A stretch of DNA of 64,000 bases, from contig JAKCPI010006253.1 of assembly GCA_023213315.1 (NCBI GenBank), positions 1-64,000 on the forward strand, given 5' to 3'. The DNA is from Euborellia annulipes (lineage: Eukaryota > Arthropoda > Insecta > Dermaptera > Anisolabididae). The notes under the pieces are model-generated. The model was not told the origin of the DNA and searched no databases. It saw nothing but the letters and a program-made list of their open reading frames with translations. Shown here in pieces: positions 43,831 through 53,884 of the stretch (positions are counted from its first letter, which is position 1; every line of letters starts with the position of its first letter). Made by a program: the position numbers and the translations under genes.

Positions 43831-44065
43831 AAATTTTTGGTGAAAATTGTTTGAAGTACACTTTACTGATGTAGTATTTCAGATTTTTAAAATTCATTTT
43901 CCGGCTCTTCCTTCCATAGATCCCTATGGTGATTTGCATGTTAATTTCGATTCAAAAGGGGGGGGGGGCCTTTTGAACTTTTTACACATTTATAAAAAAT
44001 TTTTCCAATTCTTATGACATTTTGTATTTATTTAGGATTCTCTATTGTGTATAATGTAAAGAGGA

Positions 44066-44285
44066 GGCGATTAGCCTAGGGGATAAAGCAGTTAAGCTTA
44101 TAATTCTGAGTTGGAGACAACTCGAGTTCAAATCCACCTCATGGCAATAAATTATCCAACTCTATTTGAGATGCCTCCTCCTGAGGAGGGAAACGGGAAC
44201 CCACCTCAGTATTATTTACATGAAAGTTACTCCTCAGAGTAACCACAACGTGTCAGATCTGGCACTAATGATTACATAGATAGAT
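44066..44285 (+). mobile_element. tRNA-derived SINE, third family
   Basis: The head GGCGATTAGCCTAGGGGATA supplies an A-box-like block, and GAGTTCAAATCCACCTC a B-box-like block at normal tRNA spacing. The non-tRNA body has CTCCTCCTGAGGAGG, CCACCTCAGTATTATTTAC and CAGATCTGGCACTAATGATT. No clear A-tail. A single copy in this window. Confidence 0.6.
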
Positions 44286-44454
44286 TGTGTATAAAATATC
44301 CGAATATGAGATAAAATTTTTGAAAAATAACCAGAGTTTATTTCAAGCAGTTAACATACACAGAGCCTATGGAAATTTTTTTTCATTTTACTTTTTTACT
44401 TTTTACTTATGAATTGCAAGTGGTCAAGTTAACTAAGGGGCTATGGGAAACTAA

Positions 44455-44505
44455 ATATATCTCAGCACAAAAAAATAGTGCGACCAGTCACACCAGATTT
44501 TTAAT
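44455..44505 (-). repeat. Repeat A left-end fragment
   Basis: AACTAAATATATCTC, then GTGCGACCAGTCACACCAGA; hairpin partner mostly deleted. Confidence 0.5.
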
Positions 44506-44509
44506 AATT

Positions 44510-45235
44510 AAATATTCAAACCTGGGCTTATAGATTCAAAAATAATAAATAGACAAGAACAAAATTGAACATAGTCATAAAAGAAAAAAAAAAATTCAAA
44601 TAAATATTTTTTTTTTCCTTATAACTTAATAGTTTTTTGTAATTAATAAGTAATAAGCCTATAAAAATAATTTATTTTATTGATTTTGAAACTACCTGTT
44701 AGATGGAAAAGAAAGTTGATTGATTTAATATTAAAGAAGTCAAGGTCAAAATTATATAAATTAATGAAATGTGTTTTTTTTTTTATTATTTTGATTTGTA
44801 TTTATATTAAAAAAAAGAATTATCTAATAAAAGACATTGATTATAAATTTAGAAATAAGAAGACCCATACGGAATATGAAAAATTTTTTTTGTCGAGCTG
44901 GGTGCCTATCTGTCTGCGCTTTGCCCCTTCGGCCTACGTCATCTCCGAACGGACAGACACCAACAAAGAACGTCAACCTTTTATGTGTGGGTGAAATGCT
45001 TGCAAATGACTAACACTTGCTAATTTTTTTTTTTTTTTTTTTTTTACCCACACAAAAAAATATTTCCCGTTTATCATCGATTATTATTCCGGCAAATAAA
45101 TTACGATACATTTGCTAGAATTGTGAGGTAGATATCATTGGCGAGTTTTAATTCTAAAAGGGTCTATTATCAAAAATAAAATTGGATTATTTGAGATCCC
45201 CTAAAAATGATTTTGTGTCTGTGTGTGTGAACGAA
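44510..45235. other. Unassigned
   Basis: The 104-codon frame 44680-44994 is Lys/Ile-rich AT translation with a GC-richer tail at 44890-44980. No family is recognised. A T run lies at 45027-45045. Confidence 0.3.
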
Positions 45236-45242
45236 ATATCTC

Positions 45243-45752
45243 AAAATCTGGTGTGACTGGCGCACAGCACACAACTTTCTCTTACCTTCGGTAATCGAAA
45301 GTTGTGTACTGTGCTGTCTCACCAGATTTTTTGTGTCGTATGTATTTAGTTTCCGACAGTAGGGTACATTCGATTTTCAAGATGTAAAATTTATAAGTAT
45401 GGCAAAATATTTATATTTTGTTACCATGGCAACCATTTCTCCTAACTTTTCTATGGAGTATAAGAGTAAAGTGGTCTTCAGAAGATTTCAATCACAAAAT
45501 GAGAATATACATTTTAAAGAGCATCTAAAAAATAATTGATTTTTGAATTTAAAAAAAAATCGTTGGAGCAAATTTTGAGAAAATCGAAAAAAACTGAAAA
45601 AGTGCATCAGTAAAGTACTAGTACTCTTTGGTCGATTTTGTTCAAAAGCTTCGTGTCACGTCCCATGGGGGTGCCTAACTTAAATATAAAATTTCAACCT
45701 CCTAGCTCTTTCCGTTATTGAGATATTTTGTTCACAGACACACAGACAGACA

Positions 45753-45793
<41 letters not shown>

Positions 45794-45936
45794 CATGTCG
45801 CGAAAACAACTTTTTTGGATTCAGGGGACCTCAAAACGTGTATATCCATCAAAATCTCGACATCGAATTTTTGACATGAATCCAATACTTTCTCTCTCTA
45901 TATATATTAACATATATATAGAGGTAAGAGAAGGAG
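45243..45936 (+). mobile_element. Repeat A, copy 12
   Basis: Hairpin AAATCTGGTGTGACTGG, body, a long (CA)n, TATATATTAACATATATA and GGTAAGAGAAGGAGTA end. Copy 13 begins immediately in the opposite direction. Confidence 0.75.
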
Positions 45937-46147
45937 TAAAAACGAAAAAGAGCTAGGAGATTGAAATTTTATATTTAAGTTGAGTACCTCCTTGGGACAT
46001 AACACGAGGCTTTTCAACAAAATCGGCCAAAGAGTACTAGTATTTTACTTGTGTTTGATGTAATACTCCATTGTCTGTTGTGTTAATCGATGGATAGTGA
46101 ATAATAAAAACAACAAAATGTAGAAAATATCTTTAATTTATTCTTTA

Positions 46148-46182
46148 GGCTATCGATTTCGTCCAACGGACATCATCAGGCC
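46148..46182 (-). ncRNA. Hammerhead-like motif, R5 left arm
   Basis: Minus strand: GGC, CUGAUGA, U, stem II GUCC/GGAC with loop GUU, GAAAUCGAUA, GCC. GGC and GCC pair as stem I. The sequence after GAA is AUCGAU, a six-base palindrome, instead of the usual ACGU, so a dimer stem III is kept by different bases. Confidence 0.65.
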
Positions 46183-46588
46183 AGCTGGAAATAGAGAATT
46201 TATTATAATTTGACAATATATCGATACGAAGGATTAAGAATTTTCTTTTTACATAAATATTAATTATCTGATAATACACAATTTCACACAAGTGCACATA
46301 TATACATATATAACAAAAATAATCAAGTGTACTAACAGTTATTGAACAAATAATTAATTAAAATGACAAAAGATTTGTTTCAATTTTTTAAAAAATCAAA
46401 AACCATGTATATACTATTTTATATTTCAATAACGGTTAGTACACTTGATTATTTTTGTTATATATGTATATATGTGCACTTGTGTAAAATTGTGTATTAT
46501 CAGATAATTGATATTTATGTAAAAAGAAAATTCTTAATCCTTCGTATCGATATATTGTCAAATTATAATAAATTCTCTATTTCCAGCT

Positions 46589-46623
46589 GGCCTGATGATG
46601 TCCTTTGGACGAAATCGATAGCC
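46589..46623 (+). ncRNA. Hammerhead-like motif, R5 right arm
   Basis: GGC, CUGAUGA, U, GUCC UUU GGAC, GAAAUCGAUA, GCC. Core boxes intact, stem I 3 bp, stem II 4 bp, palindromic stem III; A at the cleavage position is allowed by the NUH rule. AGAATAAATT follows. Confidence 0.65.
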
Positions 46624-46858
46624 TAAAGAATAAATTAAAGATATTTTCTACATTCTGTTGTTTTTATTATTCACTATCCAAGTATTTTACTTATTTACTT
46701 TTCCTCAAAATTTGCTCAAAAGATTTTGATTAAAATTCAAAAATTATTTTTTACATGTTCTTTAAAAAATGTATAATATTTTTTGCTCTCAAAATTGTTT
46801 GAAGTACACTTTATTCTTGTACTTCATAGGAAAGATAGGAGAAATGGTTGCCATGGTA

Positions 46859-47546
46859 CAGGTGCAGGTCAATAAGTTCGTGACTTTTTGAATTTCCCGC
46901 CTCTTAACTGAAATGGCAACACTGCTCCTGTCAGCAGGCAACTATCACTGAGCCGGGGGCCGGGCGGGGGGGTGGGCCACCGGCCCCCCCAAAAGTTGTG
47001 TTTTGCGCTGCCCCGCGCGGGGCGAACTGGGGGTTGGGGCCCCCCGCAAACCGGGGGGAGAAGACCCCCCCCGGCATTGTTTTTAATTTTTTTTTAAAAA
47101 AAAAAACCCTTGGCCCTCCGCCCCCGAGAAGGGGAAAAAAAAAAAAAAAAAAAACTATCAGCTGACTCCTGTCGAAATTTCAACCAGCTGGGTCTTTTAG
47201 TTTTTGTTTGACATCCATTAATAGCAGACTACCTCGTGATTTGAGAAGAAAATGGCAAAAATCCATGAATTGGGATACGAATTGCTCCCTCATCCGCCCT
47301 ATTCTCCGGATTTAGCCCCAAGTGACTATTTCTTGTTTCCAAACCTGAAAAAATGGCTCGGTGCAAAGAGATTTGATTTTGATGCCCTCGATAAATCATA
47401 TTTTTTGGAAGGGATAAAAAAAAAATGGAGAAACGTTGGACAAAGTGTATAGAGCTCAAAGGAGACTACGTTGGAAAATAAAATAATTTTTTATCCAAAA
47501 TCCTGTGTTTCATTCAAAAAGTCACGGGCTTATTGACCTGCCCTCG
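46859..47546 (+). mobile_element. mariner element, internally deleted
   Basis: TA lies at both flanks (46857-46858 and 47547-47548). Termini CAGGTGCAGGTCAATAAG and the inverse of CGAGGGCAGGTCAATAAG. At 688 bp it is about half the usual 1.3 kb. It keeps only the transposase C-terminus. About 46945-47155 is an abnormal GC-homopolymer stretch that may be an assembly artefact. Confidence 0.85.
47252..47452 (+). pseudogene. mariner transposase, C-terminal fragment
   Basis: The frame contains ELLPHPPYSPDLAPSDYFLF followed by PNLKKWLGAKRF, the signature around the third catalytic aspartate of the mariner DD34D transposase (the D of PSDY). The first two aspartates and the DNA-binding domain are missing. 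The stop is at 47450-47452. The frame is intact from the ATG but cannot be active alone. TIRs on both sides place it at its normal position near the element's 3' end. Confidence 0.9.
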
Positions 47547-47649
47547 TAACAAAATATTTTCCTATGTGTTTATAAATTTACATCATATCAGTGGAAACTA
47601 AATATATGTCGACACAAAAAATCTGGTGTGACGCCAGATTTTTTACAAT

Positions 47650-48021
47650 TAGAACGCACCATTTTCAAGAAATTCTATTGAAATGTTAACCGAAGAATCA
47701 ATTATGCAGCAGGCAGAATAAATAAATAACTCTGAGATAACGTTTCAAAGACCAAGTATAATAGTCAAGATTTGATTGAAGAATTTTATAACAACAGATC
47801 AGGAATTTAAATTAATTAAGAAAAAGAATCCAGGAAGGAATAAAAATCTCGTTTAGATTGTTTCAATGAAAGGAGATTTATTTAATGATTAGAACCCATT
47901 AACAGGGGAAAGAAGAGGGATTCTGGGAATCCCTTTGCGCTCCAACTCTAAATTTCATACAGGAATTGAAAAAAAAATTATAGCCATTGGCCAACTCTAA
48001 ATCTAGTATAATATTATAGAC
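47650..48021. other. Unassigned AT-rich DNA
   Basis: No gene recognised; it ends with the hAT target duplication TTATAGAC. Confidence 0.3.
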
Positions 48022-49049
48022 CAGGGCCGTGCTTAGGGGGGACGACGACGACCGGGGCCGAAAAAAGTTTCACTTGCATCGTGGTTTCATAAAACCACAC
48101 AATGATTTTATTTTTATATTTCTTTTAGACACAAATGGATAAACATTGTAAAACCAAAAACAACATTTTATTTATAAATTTTAGAATTGTTAAATGAAAA
48201 TAAAAAAATTTGGTGTGACTGGCGCAGCACACAACTTTCTCTTACCTTCGGTAATCGAAAGTTGTGTTCTGTGCTTGTCACACCAGATTTTTTGTGTTGA
48301 CATGTATTTAGTTCCCGACAGTACGGAACATTTAAATTCAGATGTAAAATTTATAAGTATGGGAAAGTATTTATATTTTGTTACCATGGCAACCATTTCT
48401 CCCTATCTTCCCTATGAAATACGAAGAGTAAAGTGGTCTTCAGAAGATTTCAATCACAAAATGAGAATATACATTTTAAAGAGAATCTAAAAATAATTGA
48501 TTTTTGAATTTTAAAAAAATCGTTGGAGCAAATTTTGAGAAAATCGAAAAAACTGAAAAAGTGAATCAGTAAAGTACTAGTACCCTTTGGCCGATTTTTG
48601 ATTAAAAGCTTATTTTTCCGGGTCCCGGGGGTGTTTAACTTAAATATAAAATTTCAACCTCGTAGCTCAATTCCTTCATGCTTAAAATTGAACACACACA
48701 CACACACCCACACACCCACACACCCACACACCCACCCACACACCCACAGACAGACCATGTCGCGAAAACCACTTTTTTGGAGATTCAGGGGACCTCAAAC
48801 GTGAAGATCCATCAAAATCTCGACATCGAATTTTTGACATGAATCCAAGACTTTCCTCTCTATATATATATTACATATATACATAGGTAAGAGAAAGTAA
48901 TGATAAAAATTATGTTTATAAAATATACAAATTAAAAATATTTATATTCTTTTATTTCCTTCATAAACCTAACCAAATACATATTTATTTTTTGACGTCA
49001 CTTTTATTCAAAGGGCGCCCGGGCGCTAAACAACCTAGGCACGGCCCTG
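48022..49049. mobile_element. hAT element with exact 8-bp TSD, carrying repeat A
   Basis: Termini CAGGGCCGTGCTTAGG and the inverse of CAGGGCCGTGCCTAGG. TTATAGAC flanks both sides exactly. About 690 of its 1,028 bases are a repeat A copy (48205-48899); no transposase. Confidence 0.85.
48205..48899 (+). mobile_element. Repeat A, copy 14, nested in hAT
   Basis: AATTTGGTGTGACTGG hairpin, body, CA/CCCA tract, GGTAAGAGAAAGTA end. Small indels relative to copy 6. Confidence 0.75.
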
Positions 49050-49237
49050 TTATAGACACTATATTCAATATACAGTAGAGTCTTGCTAATCCGGACTTCG
49101 GTACTCAGGCTAATCCGGCGTGTTGAAAAGCCATTTCTTAAGGATATTGCAGCAAAAAAGAGGGGTAATTTAAGAAAATAAAGTGTTTTTACAGATTTTT
49201 TCAAGAGATAAATATGTAATTTTGTATTATATTAAAT

Positions 49238-49555
49238 TGTAGTAATTATAACTGGATATGGGTGATGTGAATGTATTCAAGGGATGATAATTAGGCAGCC
49301 AACACAAAAAAAAAGCAGCTATATACAATATATATACAAGCTATATCCATCTAAGCTTATGACTTTTCTATCTGTAAGTAATTATATTATACTCTGATGC
49401 AATATTGTCTATGTAAATCTTTTTAATATATGAATAAATAATATTTGTTGACCGTAGGTCCTGATGATGAGCGCGATGAGCGTTCGAAACGTCGACAGAG
49501 AAAATTGAAAAATTTTGTTTTTTTGTGTTGGCTGCCTAATTATCATCCCTTGAAT
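49238..49555. mobile_element. Ribozyme element R6 with 14-bp TSD
   Basis: Inverted ends ATTCAAGGGATGATAATTAG and inverse, one hammerhead-like motif near the right. GTATTATATTAAAT lies at 49224-49237 and 49556-49569. Only one motif is present, unlike the palindromes. Confidence 0.75.
49457..49497 (+). ncRNA. Hammerhead-like motif, R6
   Basis: GUC, CUGAUGA, U, stem II GAGCG/CGUUC (one G-U), GAAACGUC, GAC. GUC/GAC form stem I. ACGU is self-complementary and the next C is a canonical cleavage base. Confidence 0.65.
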
Positions 49556-49629
49556 GTATTATATTAAATGTTTCGGGTAATCCGGCATAGGGCCGGTCCT
49601 GTTTAGGCCGGATTAGCAAGCCTCTACTG

Positions 49630-49872
49630 TAGCCTATTTAAAAAAAAAAAATTTTCAGGCCTAGAATTAAATTAAACCATTTTAGGGGGTGGGGAGGGGG
49701 CGACAAGACCTTCAACGATATACAATTTAAATAACAAATTTTATTAGAAATGGCCAATAGTATGAAAATATAGTGCTTTTGAAATTAATTTTATTTTCAT
49801 AAATAAATATTTAACAAAATGTTTTTTAATAAATGTTAACAAGAGAGTAGCCAAGCAAATAGTTCAAAAATT
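49630..49872. other. Unassigned AT-rich DNA
   Basis: No gene recognised. Confidence 0.3.
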
Positions 49873-49977
49873 GGTACCCAAATGGCTTAAATAAATATCG
49901 GACTGCCTGGGGTCCGAACCCGCGACGTTTGGTATACGAGGTTAGAACGCTAACCTCTACGCCAAACCCCGAGGGCG
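49873..49977 (-). mobile_element. SINE head and body fragment, copy S12
   Basis: Minus strand: CTCGGGGTTTGGCGTAGAGG head, B-box-like GGGTTCGGACCCC, ATATTTATTTAAGCCATTTG. Lacks the 3' half. Confidence 0.7.
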
Positions 49978-50109
49978 ATCAAATTTTTAACTCTGTTAAA
50001 AATTATAAAAAAAAAATTTGTATTCTTTGGGGGGGGGGGGTGCATCTAAACCCCTACTCCAAAAACCTTTTCCCTATTTGTTAGTTTTTTTTTTTTTTTT
50101 TTTAATTGT

Positions 50110-50530
50110 GTTTAATGTCTTTTTCGGCATCTGAGGTCATTCAGGGCCGGATCTAGGGGGGGGCAGTGGGTGCACGTGCCCTGGGCGGCAGATATCAGGG
50201 GGGCGGCAATCCAAGAAAGGCAAAAATTTTTGGTTACGCAGGTGGCAAAAATTTAGCGTCTCTAAAAAAAAGGTAAAATATTTTTTTCGGACGGGAACAT
50301 TTGGTTCCGCGAAAAAAAAAAAAAAAAATTTTCACAGAAAAATTTTCGAGATCAAGGAAAATTTTAAGGAGGGGGGCGGCAAGTTAAATTTTGCCCCCTT
50401 ATAAAATCTCCTAGTTCCGGCCCTGAGGTCATATTCACTATTTATTCAATTGATTCAATTCTCGCCTACGACGGGATGCGAACCCTTGACCTTTGGCACC
50501 AGAAGCTAATATTCTACCCATAAGTTGATT
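50110..50530 (-). mobile_element. tRNA-like SINE split by a hAT MITE
   Basis: 50450-50525 (minus) reads ATGGGTAGAATATTAGCTTC, GGTCAAGGGTTCGCATCCC. With the hAT MITE removed the sequence continues to TTTTTCGGCATCTGAGGTC. It may be the second SINE family seen at 26875. Confidence 0.4.
50142..50425. mobile_element. hAT MITE with 8-bp TSD
   Basis: Termini CAGGGCCGGATCTAGG and the inverse of CAGGGCCGGAACTAGG. The flanks AGGTCATT and AGGTCATA differ at one base. Confidence 0.8.
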
Positions 50531-50639
50531 GTTAGGTTAGATATTTTGATTCTTAACAATTAGAAATCGCACATTCACATTATTATTATTATTATTGACG
50601 TTACATAGAAATACGTGTATAATAAGTGCAGTGTGTAAA

Positions 50640-51005
50640 TAAATGAGTGAGAGTGAAGGTGAGGAGGGCGAATTGAGTGGGGGATTACCTGGCCATGGTA
50701 GTTTGTGGGGATTACCTGGACACGTTGAAGACCAGGCCAACCGGCATGGTGTGTTCTTGCAAGACTGGACAGTTTAAGTAGTAGAAGAGAAGAGAGTGGG
50801 AACGAACGACGACACGTGGCAGGTGAACGAGAGAGAGGATCGCTCGTCGGCGGTCGACTGAGCTGCCCCCAGAAGGGACCTGTCGGATCGGAGGGGAGCC
50901 CGCTCAGGTGGGAGCGGAAGTTCCCATGTGATTGTGGTGGTGGGGGGGGGAGAAGTCACGGCTCGCTGTTCGCCGTCCGTCGTCGACAACAATGATAACA
51001 AAATT
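50640..51005 (-). other. GC-rich island, possible 5' exon and promoter
   Basis: Composition changes sharply from the surroundings, with many CpG-containing words (GTCGTCGACGACGG, GTCGGCGGTCGACTGAG). On the minus strand CACACCATGCCGGTTGG gives an ATG at 50747 in fair context. The frame (MPVGLVFNVS) reaches AG/GTAATC at 50716, a plausible splice donor. No downstream exon could be identified, so this is only a candidate first exon. Confidence 0.25.
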
Positions 51006-51198
51006 GATATGCTTTTATTTTATTTAGATTCAATGAATATACAAGAGAAGATAGAAATATTTAAACTGGATCATTTTATAATGAAAATTGACAAATTTTG
51101 TAAATTCAAATTTTTCCTTGGCGGAAAGACGTTTCGGTCGGATAAACAAATTTGTGCAACTGAATTTTTTGAGAAAGATTATTATTAAAAAGTAAATA

Positions 51199-51295
51199 TA
51201 TGTGATTGGTGTGACACAACACACACACACACACAAGTTAGGTTCTGTGTTTGTCACACCAAATTCTCTCGTTAGTTTCCAGCAGTTTATTAGAA
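51199..51295 (+). repeat. Repeat A left-end fragment
   Basis: TGATTGGTGTGACACAACAC to TTTGTCACACCAAATTCTC hairpin with a CA-rich loop; decayed copy. Confidence 0.5.
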
Positions 51296-52540
51296 TCCAA
51301 AATTTATAAACAAAGAAAAAAGATTATTTGCTTAGTGCCTTCTATCTTTTCTACACTGTAAAAAAAAATATGAATTTTCATTCATATCTCATAAACTTTG
51401 GTGGTTTAATTTTAATAGACCTAGGATATGAGTTAAAATTAATATACAAGTATATGAATAAGTATCGCTTTAAAAAAAATATGAATTTTCCTTCTTTTTT
51501 CACATACTTTCGTAGTTTAATTTTTATACACCCAGAATGTGAATTAAAATTAATATAAAAGTTTATGAACAAATTACCAACTTTTAAACTTATCTTTTTC
51601 TTTGTGTGCCGCCAAATTTTGAAATCGTTAAAAGTGTACCGCGACAAGTTGAGAATCACTGGTCTAAACGTTCTCAAATAACTCGACTACCTCAAGGAAT
51701 TTTTATTAATATTATTTTATAATTATTTTAAGGAAACTTGAAATTATTCTTTTAAAATTCATTTCCAAAATCTATATTGATTAAATTCTGGTTTGAAATT
51801 CGCGCTCTAAACTATTTAAATATTTATGAAGTCATACTAATTAAATAATTTTTATAAAGTAATTCAACTAAATAGCTATAGAAATTAAAATTAAAATTAA
51901 CAATTTCACCAAAATAATTAATTTTAAAATATACAAGAAATTGGTTAGGTTGGCACTAGGTTGGCACCAAATTCTGTTTTTGAAGTAGCTGATTTAACGC
52001 ATAGATAATTGAAAGTGTATTATTATTTAAAATGAAATATAAATATTTAATCAATATATTGAAATAGGAACATTTTACTAACAAAATCGTAAGTATTGAA
52101 TTTGAAATTTTTCATTGAAATTTTTTTTTTTCTCAATTTCAAATCAATTATTGTTTGTCATTTTTCAGGTGAGGTTAGTTTATACTCCAGCCAGGGAATA
52201 AACTCCAAACTGCAATGAAAATGTAACTCTTTATTACTTCTCAAAGAAGATGAAAATCGACATATTTTTTGTATTAAATTATTAAAATGATTTGTATTTG
52301 TGTTTAATTTACTTGGAAATGTATAAAAATTTATTTTTTGATACAAATTTATTATTTTAATACTTTAATTTGTTTTATTATTTAGTAAAATTGTATATTT
52401 TAATATAATATAATTTTTTTTAATAAATAAAAATAAAATAAATAAAAAAAACTATTATTTCACCTAGACCACTCACTTTCCCTCAAAAGTATAAACTCGT
52501 AAGGACTTTAATTTTTGTTTATTAAAGCTTTTGTGGTTTG
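51296..52540. other. Unassigned AT-rich DNA
   Basis: Two direct repeats near 51365-51450 and 51470-51560 (AAAAAAATATGAATTTTC, GAGTTAAAATTAATATA-like). A degraded hAT-like end (GTTGAGAATCACTGG) lies at about 51648-51662. No gene; frames here are repeat or AT translations. Confidence 0.35.
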
Positions 52541-52544
52541 AAAT

Positions 52545-52685
52545 ATTATTATTAGGAGAATTTTTAATTAAAGACCACATATTTTTATTAAATATTTATT
52601 AAAAATATATATATTTGTACAGTATTTATATATTTTTAATAAATATTTAATACAAATATGTGGTCTATAATTAAAAGTTCTCCTA
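52545..52685. repeat. Palindrome related to 38088
   Basis: Ends TATTATTAGGAGAATTTTTA and TTAAAAGTTCTCCTA, arms AGACCACATATTTTTATTAA and inverse. It lacks the ribozyme-like core. Confidence 0.55.
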
Positions 52686-52699
52686 CTTTCATTTTTCAC

Positions 52700-53135
52700 A
52701 AAAAAGTATATTATTTCTCATAAACCCGTAATTTAAATTTCATATACCAAAAATGAATTTATTCATATACCCGTAATTTAGATTTCATATACCAAAAATG
52801 AATTTATTCACATACCCGAAAATGAATTTTTTCATATACCCGAATATGAAAAATTTCATATCTGGGTTTGTGAAAATTCATTTTTGGTATATGACCTTTC
52901 TCATATACCCAAAATGAATATTCATAAACAGTTTGTGTAACAGACTTCCTATACATGTGTATGAATCTGGCTCGAAAATTTTTAACAGTGTATGGAGAAG
53001 TACAGTGGGCGCCACAAGTACCTGATCTGTTCAAAAGTGGAACTTTGAGCTTAGGCAACCAAAATGCTTAGCTTTCTAAAGTGCTTAAAAGTAGCTTTTA
53101 CTCTTCAGTTGCATTAAAAAAAAGATGATTTATTT
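52700..53135. repeat. Short tandem-like CATATACCC repeats, then unassigned
   Basis: TTCATATACCCG and CCAAAAATGAATTTATTC recur four to five times at 52730-52915 in both orientations. No gene. Confidence 0.45.
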
Positions 53136-53222
53136 ATTTTAAAAAAAATCTCGACATCGAATTTTTGACATGAATCTAATACTTTATTTATATATATTTC
53201 ATATATAGGGTAAGAGAAAGAA
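53136..53222 (+). repeat. Repeat A right-end fragment
   Basis: AATCTCGACATCGAATTTTT, GACATGAATCTAATACTTT, then GGGTAAGAGAAAG. The ribozyme element R7 inserted at its very end. Confidence 0.65.
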
Positions 53223-53228
53223 ATATTG

Positions 53229-53457
53229 TTGATAAGAGAAGTGGCTGTTCAACGATTAGAATGATTCACAAGAAGAGAGGATGTCAGCCAAAAGGAGAGC
53301 CTCTGTCGAATAAAAATCTTCATTCAGAAGACGTTTCGGGTTTAATTAAATAAATCCATCATCAGTTCTTAAGAGATTATTGGTGTAGACCATTGAGATT
53401 TTTATTCGATAGAGGCTCTCCTTTTGGCTGACATCATCTCTTCCTGTGAATCATTTT
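53229..53457. mobile_element. Ribozyme element R7 with 13-bp TSD (229 bp)
   Basis: Inverted ends (GATGTCAGCCAAAAGGAGAG and inverse) and one motif. GAAAGAAATATTG occurs at 53216-53228 and 53458-53470. Confidence 0.75.
53326..53370 (-). ncRNA. Hammerhead-like motif, R7
   Basis: Minus strand: AGAA, CUGAUGA, U, stem II GGAUUUA/UAAACCC (one mismatch), GAAACGUC, UUCU. Stem I AGAA/UUCU pairs over 4 bp. Core boxes intact. Confidence 0.65.
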
Positions 53458-53643
53458 GAAAGAAATATTGGTTTGGTTGACTAAAATCATGGCTCCACTC
53501 TCGGCAGATCAGGCACTTGTGGCGTCCACTGTAAAAAATGTATTTTAAATAATGTTAGGAGCGAAATATGAAAATACATTAAGAAAGATGAAGATGGAGA
53601 TGATTTCCAGGTCAATTTATTTGGATTATCTCATCCCGCTAAG

Positions 53644-53685
53644 AGTCAACGTTTCGGAGTCCAAACGACTCCCTCACTTCGTCTG
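53644..53685 (-). ncRNA. Hammerhead-like motif, R8 left arm (decayed)
   Basis: Stem II GGAGUC/GACUCC and GAAACGUUGACU are kept, but the CUGAAGA box is replaced by a mutated CGAAGUGAG-like stretch. Probably inactive. Confidence 0.4.
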
Positions 53686-53744
53686 GCTCTATTACCCTAA
53701 CGATATAATTTCATTTGAGGGCATATTTGATTCTTAAGCCAGCA

Positions 53745-53787
53745 TGGTCCTGAAGAAGGAGTCGTTTGGACTCCGAAACGTTGACTC
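53745..53787 (+). ncRNA. Hammerhead-like motif, R8 right arm
   Basis: GGUC, CUGAAGA, A, stem II GGAGUC/GACUCC (6 perfect pairs), GAAACGUU, GACU. Stem I GGUC/GACU gives three Watson-Crick pairs and one G-U. One of the best structured copies. Confidence 0.7.
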
Positions 53788-53884
53788 ATTGCGGGACGAG
53801 ATAATCCTGGCCTGAAAACCATCTCCAGATTTTTATCTTCACCCTTCTCAATAATATCCACCAAGTTGTCCCCTGCTGTTTAAA

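Larger units (their letters stand above)
46051..46680. mobile_element. Ribozyme palindrome R5 with 12-bp TSD (630 bp)
   Basis: Symmetric arms (AGTGAATAATAAAAACAACA and inverse at the ends; ACACTTGATTATTTTTGTTA inside) with motifs at 46148-46182 and 46589-46623. AGTATTTTACTT lies at 46039-46050 and 46681-46692. The frame 46363-46626 is noise from the arm. Confidence 0.8.
45951..47645 (-). mobile_element. Repeat A, copy 13, holding a ribozyme palindrome and a mariner
   Basis: The body runs 45951-46050, 46681-46858 and 47547-47645, and ends in the left hairpin (shortened: AATCTGGTGTGACGCCAGATT). The insertions at 46051-46680 and 46859-47546 are each delimited by duplicated target bases. Confidence 0.75.
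49073..49629. mobile_element. Tigger/pogo-like MITE, TA target
   Basis: Termini CAGTAGAGTCTTGCTAATCC and the inverse of CAGTAGAGGCTTGCTAATCC, flanked by TA, typical of Tigger-like elements. Interrupted by ribozyme element R6 at 49238-49555, leaving about 240 bp of its own. Confidence 0.8.
53575..53880. mobile_element. Ribozyme palindrome R8
   Basis: Arms TGGAGATGATTTCCAGG/ATTATCTC and inverse, motifs at 53644-53685 (decayed) and 53745-53787. It ends in ACCCTTCTCAATAATATCCA, shared with R4. Target duplication not identified. Confidence 0.65.

Noticed and set aside
44680..44994. 104-codon ORF
   Set aside because: Mostly Lys/Ile/Phe/Tyr from AT-rich DNA, with no recognisable domain. Cannot be excluded but not supported.
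46363..46626. 87-codon ORF
   Set aside because: It lies in one arm of ribozyme palindrome R5 and reads into the ribozyme motif; no coding features.
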